A DNA stretch of 64,000 bases from Marthasterias glacialis (taxonomy: Eukaryota; Echinodermata; Asteroidea; Forcipulatida; Asteriidae). The notes below the pieces were generated by a model. It was not told the origin of the DNA. It did no database searches and worked only from the letters and a program-made list of their open reading frames with translations. Positions 57,289 to 64,000 of the stretch are shown piece after piece (positions within the stretch are counted from its first letter, which is position 1; each line of letters starts with the position of its first letter). Location of the stretch: positions 22,185,347 through 22,249,346 of the forward strand of contig OU452229.1 in NCBI GenBank assembly GCA_911728455.2, written 5' to 3'. Both the position numbers and the translations under genes were made by a program.

Positions 57289-58899
57289 CTGTCGTGTCAG
57301 CCCATGCGCAGTGGCGTAACCAGAGGGCGGGTGGGGGTGGGTGAGGGGGGGGGGGGGTCTTGTGCCCCTGCTCAGAATCTTTGGCCCCGTGTTGCCTAAG
57401 ATGAGATCGAGAAAAATAAAACACAAATGACTGATTCGATACAATAAGTAGCCCCCACGCCCTAAAAAAAGAAAAAGAAGAAAAAAGAAGAATTTCCAGA
57501 CCCGAGGACAAGCATTATCGAAGCCAAATGCACTGAGTGCCCGTGATGTCAACCTTACTGATGGGGTGAGCCGTGTTCGGGTGTGGTCGGGCTGACCTTG
57601 ACGTTACACGGGGCGCTTAGATCTACCGACTATGACTGGTTTTCGGCCAGTCATCCAATAGAAGGTCCACTTATTAAACAGAGAGCTGTGCGACAAGCTA
57701 AATTTTTTATTTTCGTTTTATATTATATTAATCCATGGCGTATTTTTGTTCTTGTACCAATGTTGACACATGTTGCTTGTTTTAAAGGGAACTGGAATGT
57801 GAAAATAACCTAAAGTCAGTTGTCAAGGTATCCCTTTCTTGTGTTGTGAGCTATCTATCATTTCATTAGTCAGTGCAGTGGGCTCCGCTCCGCGACAGCC
57901 CAACGACAAACAAAATGCCCATTTTGCCCCGAAACAAGTAGTCACCAAAAGTAAATAAATAACTTATGTTTTGTCAGTTGTACAAATGGGGTATCCTGTA
58001 TAAGTTTGTGAGTTGTATACAATCATTTAATTTAAGGGCTAACAAAGAAACCATATTTGTGTAGCAGTATATTTAATTTATGTCAGGGGGATGACAAATA
58101 GCGTAGCCAAGAATTGAAGCTTGCACGTTTTACCCTTTTGTATGGACGTTACTAGTCTTGCCATTGTTCTATAAATTTGTTCCCTTTTCTAAAGAATTAA
58201 TTTGACAAAGACAACTCTACGGGATAGCATTTTACCATTGTGTAAATTACACAGTAAGTCGGCGTGCGCAAACAACCCAAACATTTTGAACCGGGGATTG
58301 CCCGTAGGATCATCCACAAGAAGGTTTGAAGTAGTTAAAAACTAATGACCAAATAACAGCCAAAATAGTCTGAATTAATTGGGCTGACCGAGGAATGCCT
58401 CCAACTGCAGTACGAACGGTCTGTTTCAAATAGTCACAATTCCGGATGGGGATATGCCCTTGCTTGAAATCGGCTTAAAAAAACCTAGTAGTATGCCCAA
58501 AATTGTTTCATTTTCTCGATACAAATTTCTTAGAAAAGGGCTCCTATCAAAGGAGACACGCAGCTAATTGTGGGTAGCCTGTGTAATGAAGATCACCTGA
58601 CCCTGGTTCCAATCTTGGTATTGTGGTGTGCTTTTTTATCTAATTATTTAAATAATTCATTTTATATATATATATAAAATTCTAACCAACTCCTTTGCAG
58701 AAAAAAGTTTGCTCAACTGTGTTTTCAATCCCAATAGGCCTACCCAAGTTTAATTCCTGGCGTGTTTGTGTTGTTTGTTTTCTAAGTAGATGAAGGTATA
58801 GTAATATTTTGTTTTAAACGAAGATTTATATAATACATGAGTAACAGAAAGCCCAATGTGTCAGTTGACGTGGTGCATAATCTGTAAAAATTAAACTTT
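57289..58899. other. No gene seen; repeat fragment at left edge
   Basis: A GTGGCGTAACCAGAGGGCGG fragment with a run of 13 G (about 57311-57358) resembles the MITE at 24835-25050. The rest has no recognised exon. Confidence 0.35.
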
Positions 58900-59350
58900 C
58901 TACAATAAGTACAATTAGCAAAACAGGGAATATCGAAGTGCATATCGCAGGACCGGAGTTCGATTCCTGGTCTGTTCGTGTTTTGGTGTTCTAACTTTAA
59001 AAGGTAATGTATTATTTGTAAACAGATCAAATAACACTTCTTATGCAGAGTACAATTAGCCAGGGGTTCGTTTCGTGTTTTTTCCTACTGTAAAGGGTAA
59101 TGTATTATTTGTATATAATCAAAACAGCATTTTTTATGCGGAAGATAATTTGCACAACAAGGAAGATCTCCGTACTGCATATCCCAGGACCGGGGTTCGA
59201 TTCCTGGTGTGTTGATGTTTTATTTTTCAAACTTTAAAAGACAATGTATTATATGTATCTAAATGAAGTATCACTTCTGACGCGGAGGACAGGTAGCGCA
59301 ACTGGATAGTTGATTCAATGCGTATCGGCAGTTCCAGGCTCGAATCCATT
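58900..59350 (+). repeat. Tandem array of degenerate tRNA-like units
   Basis: Box B-like motifs recur at about 58956 (GAGTTCGATTCCTGG), 59064 (GGGTTCGTTTCGTG), 59192 (GGGGTTCGATTCCTGG) and 59337 (GGCTCGAATCC), each preceded by AAGTACAATTAGC- or GCATATC-CAGGACC-type sequence and followed by ACTTTAAAAGGTAATGTATT. The last unit retains a box A (TAGCGCAACTGG). Spacing is 105-145 bases. No unit folds into a full cloverleaf. Confidence 0.65.
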
Positions 59351-59596
59351 TGACGACAACGTAAAGAAAGAAAGAAGTGAGTTTTTTTTCTCTTACACTT
59401 GTCGAATAAAAAGTGTAAGGCCCTATATAGAGAGAAGAAAAATAGGGTGGTGGTGGGCAAGAACCTAGCAAAAAAAGTAGAGTGACCGACTTGGAGTACA
59501 ACAGGGAGTGGTTCGAATCAGGAAAAAGGTGAAAACAGGAAAGGAAAAGGAAAGGAAAAAAGGGAAGTGAGCATGGTCACTGACCGCCCCCAAAAA

Positions 59597-62099
59597 GCAC
59601 CAAGGCTTGCTGCGGCGCACCAAGGCTTGCTGCGGCGCACCAAGGCTTGCTGCGGCGCACCAAGGCTTGCTGCGGCGCACAAGCTTGCTGCGCGCACCAA
59701 GGCTTGCTGCGGCGCACCAAGGCTTGCTGCGGCGCACCAAGGCTTGCTGCGGCGCACCAAGGCTTGCTGCGGCGCACCAAGGCTTGCTGCGGCGCACCAA
59801 GGCTTGCTGCGGCGCACCAAGGCTTGCTGCGGCGCACCAAGGCTTGCTGCGGCGCACCAAGGCTTGCTGCGGCGCACCAAGGCTTGCTGCGGCGCACCAA
59901 GGCTTGCTGCGGCGCACCAAGGCTTGCTGCGGCGCACCAAGGCTTGCTGCGGCGCACCAAGGCTTGCTGCGGCGCACAAGGCTTGCTGCGGCGCACCAAG
60001 GCTTGCTGCGGCGCACCAAGGCTTGCTGCGGCGCACCAAGGCTTGCTGCGGCGCACCAAGGCTTGCTGCGGCGCACCAAGGCTTGCTGCGGCGCACCAAG
60101 GCTTGCTGCGGCGCACCAAGGCTTGCTGCGGCGCACCAAGGCTTGCTGCGGCGCACCAAGGATTGCTGCGGCGCACCAAGGCTTGCTGCGGCGCACCAAG
60201 GCTTGCTGCGGCGCACCAAGGCTTGCTGCGGCGCACCAAGGCTTGCTGCGGCGCACCAAGGCTCTGCTGCGGCGCACCAAGGCTTGCTGCGGCGCACCAA
60301 GCTTGCTGCGGCGCACCAAGGCTTGCTGCGGCGCACCAAGGCTTGCTGCGGCGCACCAAGGCTTGCTGCGGCGCACCAAGGCTTGCTGCGGCGCACCAAG
60401 GCTTGCTGCGGCGCACCAAGGCTTGCTGCGGCGCACCAAGGCTTGCTGCGGCGCACCAAGGCTTGCTGCGGCGCACCAAGGCTTGCTGCGGCGCACCAAG
60501 GCTTGCTGCGGCGCACCAAGGCTTGCTGCGGCGCACCAAGGCTTGCTGCGGCGCACCAAGGCTTGCTGCGGCGCACCAAGGCTTGCTGCGGCGCACCAAG
60601 GCTTGCTGCGGCGCACCAAGGCTTGCTGCGGCGCACCAAGGCTTGCTGCGGCGCACCAAGGCTTGCTGCGGCGCACCAAGGCTTGCTGCGGCGCACCAAG
60701 GCTTGCTGCGGCGCACCAAGGCTTGCTGCGGCGCACCAAGGCTTGCTGCGGCGCACCAAGGCTTGCTGCGGCGCACCAAGGCTTGCTGCGGCGCACCAAG
60801 GCTTGCTGCGGCGCACCAAGGCTTGCTGCGGCGCACCAAGGCCAAGGCTTGGNNNNNNNNNNNNNNNNNNNNNNNNNNNNNNNNNNNNNNNNNNNNNNNN
60901 NNNNNNNNNNNNNNNNNNNNNNNNNNNNNNNNNNNNNNNNNNNNNNNNNNNNNNNNNNNNNNNNNNNNNNNNNNNNNNNNNNNNNNNNNNNNNNNNNNNN
61001 NNNNNNNNNNNNNNNNNNNNNNNNNNNNNNNNNNNNNNNNNNNNNNNNNNNNNNNNNNNNNNNNNNNNNNNNNNNNNNNNNNNNNNNNNNNNNNNNNNNN
61101 NNNNNNNNNNNNNNNNNNNNNNNNNNNNNNNNNNNNNNNNNNNNNNNNNNNNNNNNNNNNNNNNNNNNNNNNNNNNNNNNNNNNNNNNNNNNNNNNNNNN
61201 NNNNNNNNNNNNNNNNNNNNNNNNNNNNNNNNNNNNNNNNNNNNNNNNNNNNNNNNNNNNNNNNNNNNNNNNNNNNNNNNNNNNNNNNNNNNNNNNNNNN
61301 NNNNNNNNNNNNNNNNNNNNNNNNNNNNNNNNNNNNNNNNNNNNNNNNNNNNTAGCTGCGGCGCACCAAGGCTTGCTGCGGCGCACCAAGGCTTGCTGCG
61401 GCGCACCAAGGCTTGCTGCGGCGCACCAAGGCTTGCTGCGGCGCACCAAGGCTTGCTGCGGCGCACCAAGGCTTGCTGCGGCGCACCAAGGCTTGCTGCG
61501 GCGCACCAAGGCTTGCTGCGGCGCACCAAGGCTTGCTGCGGCGCACCAAGGCTTGCTGCGGCGCACCAAGGCTTGCTGCGGCGCACCAAGGCTTGCTGCG
61601 GCGCACCAAGGCTTGCTGCGGCGCACCAAGGCTTGCTGCGGCGCACCAAGGCTTGCTGCGGCGCACCAAGGCTTGCTGCGGCGCACCAAGGCTTGCTGCG
61701 GCGCACCAAGGCTTGCTGCGGCGCACCAAGGCTTGCTGCGGCGCACCAAGGCTTGCTGCGGCGCACCAAGGCTTGCTGCGGCGCACCAAGGCTTGCTGCG
61801 GCGCACCAAGGCTTGCTGCGGCGCACCAAGGCTTGCTGCGGCGCACCAAGGCTTGCTGCGGCGCACCAAGGCTTGCTGCGGCGCACCAAGGCTTGCTGCG
61901 GCGCACCAAGGCTTGCTGCGGCGCACCAAGGCTTGCTGCGGCGCACCAAGGCTTGCTGCGGCGCACCAAGGCTTGCTGCGCCGCACCAAGGCTTGCTGCG
62001 CCGCACCAAGGCTTGCTGCGGCGCACCAAGGCTTGCTGCGGCGCACCAAGGCTTGCTGCGGCGCACCAAGGCTTGCTGCGGCGCACCAAGGCTGCGGCG
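59597..62099 (+). repeat. 20-bp GC-rich satellite array
   Basis: Unit GGCTTGCTGCGGCGCACCAA, 70% GC with two CpG, repeated about 63 times before and 37 times after the gap. Identity is very high in the core; single-base indels and substitutions cluster toward the left edge (59681-59700, 59978, 60171, 60263, 60299), and GCCGCACC variants appear at 61981 and 62001 near the right. Because 20 is not a multiple of 3 and the unit has no stop in any phase on either strand, every frame is open throughout. This is not a gene. Confidence 0.97.
60853..61352. other. Assembly gap, 500 N
   Basis: Exactly 500 N inside the satellite. The left edge GGCCAAGGCTTGG and right edge TAGCTGCGG do not continue the 20-bp register cleanly. 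The true array length is unknown. Confidence 0.99.
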
Positions 62100-62409
62100 T
62101 TTTTAGTTGAAACACTTTAAATTGAAAAATCGGTATATATTTGCTTTTTGGGGGATTTTGATACACAGTTGTTTAATTAGTTGGTCTTAGTTAATTAGTG
62201 AATAAATTAATTGGGGGGACCTATGCATAATAGTTTGGGATAAAAGGAACACATTAAAAAAAAATATTTCAATTGAAAATTGGGCATCATGCAACATTCG
62301 ATGAATGACGTTGACCGTTCGTGACGGTCGTTGACTGACTTTGTGAAATTTGGTGCCAGCACGAAATTTGTTGCCAGCACCAAATTTAGTGCTCTCTTCG
62401 GTCTGGACA
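62100..62409 (-). mobile_element. Foldback arm joined to the satellite
   Basis: The inverse of the 42420-44041 arm: read in reverse it runs from GTCCAGACCGAAGAGAGCAC, GGTGCTGGCAACAAATTT and GACCGTCACGAACGGTCAAC through TTCAATTTAAAGTGTTTCAA directly into the satellite. Order and content match the arm 18 kb to the left. Confidence 0.8.
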
Positions 62410-63544
62410 AGTTTTTGTGAACTCGTTTGACCTCATCAGTTTGATCGCTGTTTTCAACCTCTCAGGAAAATTTAAAAATATTTTCTTTCTTCAAAAATTA
62501 ATTTTTAACAAACAAAGCACAAATTTAAATTCATACCAAAGTATTAATGTTTGACGCAGTTGTTTAAAAATATTTGTTTGTAACAATTACATTTTTAATT
62601 CCGAGGTAAACTATAGTTATTAGTCGAGGACACTCTTTTTAAACATGGCGGCCTCCATGGACGCAAATTTCTATTGCATTAATCGTGCACAAGACAAACT
62701 CTTTTAAGTTTTAGAAAAGTAACTTACGTCTAAAAACGAAGAGTAGAAAACAGTGTCCATTTTTATCTAGGTATAATTCTCATCATTTTTATTTTCGGGT
62801 AAGTTCTTAAATGTCAAAATATTGTGCGAAAGTTCCCACGACCGACCAAGGGCAAGGCCAAGCAAGGGGGGCAAGGCGCTCGAAATTCATGACATCGCTG
62901 CATGCGTACGGCAATTTATTTATGGAGCTCCCGCATGCAGCATTCCCATTGCTTGTTGGTCAGCTGAGATGATTCATATTTAAGAATGGGTAGCAGCTAT
63001 GAAAAAAAAGTGCAACCAGCGATTCCATTAAACTTGTATTTTTATTTGACAAATTTTTCGTATCTGACTGCCACTTTATGATTTTCTCCCCGGCTAAAAT
63101 GTTGCATCCGACTGCCACTCTATATCCATGAAGTTAGGTAAAATACTATCCTGATTCCTTGACTGTCATTTATCTATGTTGGGGGCAATCGGTTGATCAT
63201 GATGTTTTATCGGTCAATCCCGCTGCCACAATTTTTCATTACAAATCACAAGTCATTTTTTTTATATAAAGGCTGGTCTAAAAAAGTGAAGTCCAAGATA
63301 TCCTTCAGAATCTTGCGCAGATCGACTGATCGCGCCCAATCTATTCCTTCTTCCAGTCACTAACTCACAGTTTCAATCAGGATGTTTAGGCTTCTTAAAT
63401 ATCTTACATGGAACACTTCTACACACCGTGAATGTAATTTAAATACATATGTTGGACTTTAGCTAATGTTAGAAAGTAGAAACTATTAGGTGTTCCTTTT
63501 TATTTTCCTTCCAGTAAGTAGCAATTGGTATACACCGCTAAACC
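62410..63544. other. Upstream region of the gene starting at 63545
   Basis: AT-rich with a GC-richer patch at about 62835-62960. A block at 63094-63150 (GGCTAAAATGTTGCATCCGA, CACTCTATATCCATGAAGTT) is a second copy of 46443-46515. A pyrimidine-rich acceptor-like TTTTCCTTCCAG ends at about 63514, suggesting a spliced 5' UTR. Confidence 0.4.
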
Positions 63545-63628
63545 ATGGCTTTAGCTGCGCTATCAAGTGGCCGTCATCTTATGCAGAGTTTATGCAAGAG
63601 TGCAGCAGTAGTATACCAACAACAAAGG
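63545..63628 (+). CDS. First coding exon of an unidentified, probably mitochondrial protein
   Basis: ATG in a good context (AACCATGG) opens 28 codons ending exactly at a GTAAGA donor (63629). The peptide starts MALAALSSGRHLMQSL and continues CKSAAVVYQQQR: rich in Ala, Ser, Leu, with Arg/Lys spaced along an amphipathic stretch and no acidic residue. That is the composition of a mitochondrial presequence. The remaining exons lie beyond the window, so I cannot name the protein. Confidence 0.6.
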
Positions 63629-63651
63629 GTAAGATTGTTGTAGTATATTAA

Positions 63652-63910
63652 ATAGATGTAATTATTGCATCGGGGATCAAAAATATTATTTTGTTTTACC
63701 CTTTAGCCGATGTGTGATGCAATATATAGGCCTACTCAGTGCGTTCTTTAGTCCTTGTAAGTTGTGGGTTTGAACCAGACCTGAGCAGTTATAGTGTGCC
63801 TGTTTGTTTGTTTGTTTGTTTGTTTGTTTGTTTGTTTTTTTGCAGGACTCGAGGAAGCACCGAGTATACAGTGGTTATCACACATCGGTGTTTTGGCAAA
63901 ACTAAAACAA
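63652..63910 (+). mobile_element. tRNA-core foldback family, nearly full-length copy
   Basis: Left arm ATAGATGTAATTATTGCATC, GCCGATGTGTGATGCAATAT, CTACTCAGTGCGTTC; degenerate core with GTGGGTTTGAACCAGACC; then (TTTG)n at about 63802-63838; right arm GCAGGACTCGAGGAAGCACC, GAGTATACAGTGGTTATCAC, ACATCGGTG. The arms are inverted repeats. It starts 24 bases after the splice donor of the exon at 63545. Confidence 0.7.
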
Positions 63911-64000
63911 TATAATGGTAGTAGTCGTTGAACAATTTTGTGAAAAAGAATTTAAATGACGACAAAGGTATTTAGAATGCAATTTTTTTCAAAACTAAAA

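Noticed and set aside
59597..62099. CRISPR-like direct repeats
   Set aside because: Units are contiguous with no spacers, and the genome is eukaryotic.
59465..62166. Reading frames of over 800 codons on both strands (for example 59567-62110 plus and 59465-62089 minus)
   Set aside because: They are translations of a 20-bp satellite that lacks stops in every phase, and they run through 500 N. Identical peptide periods appear in all frames, which a gene would not give.

Overview
The window is a piece of an AT-rich animal nuclear genome. Genes are split by GT-AG introns, dispersed short repeats are dense, and there is no bacterial-type gene packing. The three recognisable proteins are clearly metazoan. 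tRNA-Leu-derived SINEs ending in a GCGCTATATAAGAA-type tail, many MITEs and AGGACTAGTCC-type repeats suggest an invertebrate deuterostome, most likely an echinoderm; that placement is inference.

Genes, left to right. PSAT1 (phosphoserine aminotransferase) lies on the minus strand at 3790-9061 in nine coding exons (365 aa). SHMT2 (mitochondrial serine hydroxymethyltransferase) lies on the plus strand at 15448-31588 in twelve coding exons (502 aa). COMMD4 (a Commander-complex subunit) lies on the minus strand at 36502-41511 in eight coding exons (199 aa), the first of which codes only for the start methionine. For each gene the exon lengths, phases and splice sites close into one uninterrupted frame. 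A first coding exon with a mitochondrial-presequence look starts at 63545 on the plus strand and runs off the window. Two weak candidate terminal exons (54062 plus, 57128 minus) are listed with low confidence.

PSAT1 and SHMT2 stand head to head, about 6.4 kb apart. One makes phosphoserine on the way to serine; the other cleaves serine into glycine and a one-carbon unit in mitochondria. The space between them holds a CCAAT-box cluster, one perfect ATF4/C-EBP-type element, a tandem duplication of about 0.7 kb carrying TGACGTC and TTATGCAAT motifs, and a foldback repeat.

Everything else is repeats. Introns and flanks carry at least a dozen inverted-repeat (MITE-like) families and three tRNA-derived SINEs. 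From 41.7 kb to 63.5 kb the window is mainly non-genic: foldback elements, a TTAA-flanked piggyBac-like MITE nested in a foldback arm, several tandem repeats, degenerate tRNA-like units, and a 2.5 kb satellite of a 20-bp GC-rich unit broken by a 500-N assembly gap. The satellite is joined to the foldback arm family seen 18 kb away, where a three-unit remnant of the same repeat persists. The very long reading frames over the satellite on both strands are artefacts of a stop-free 20-bp period.
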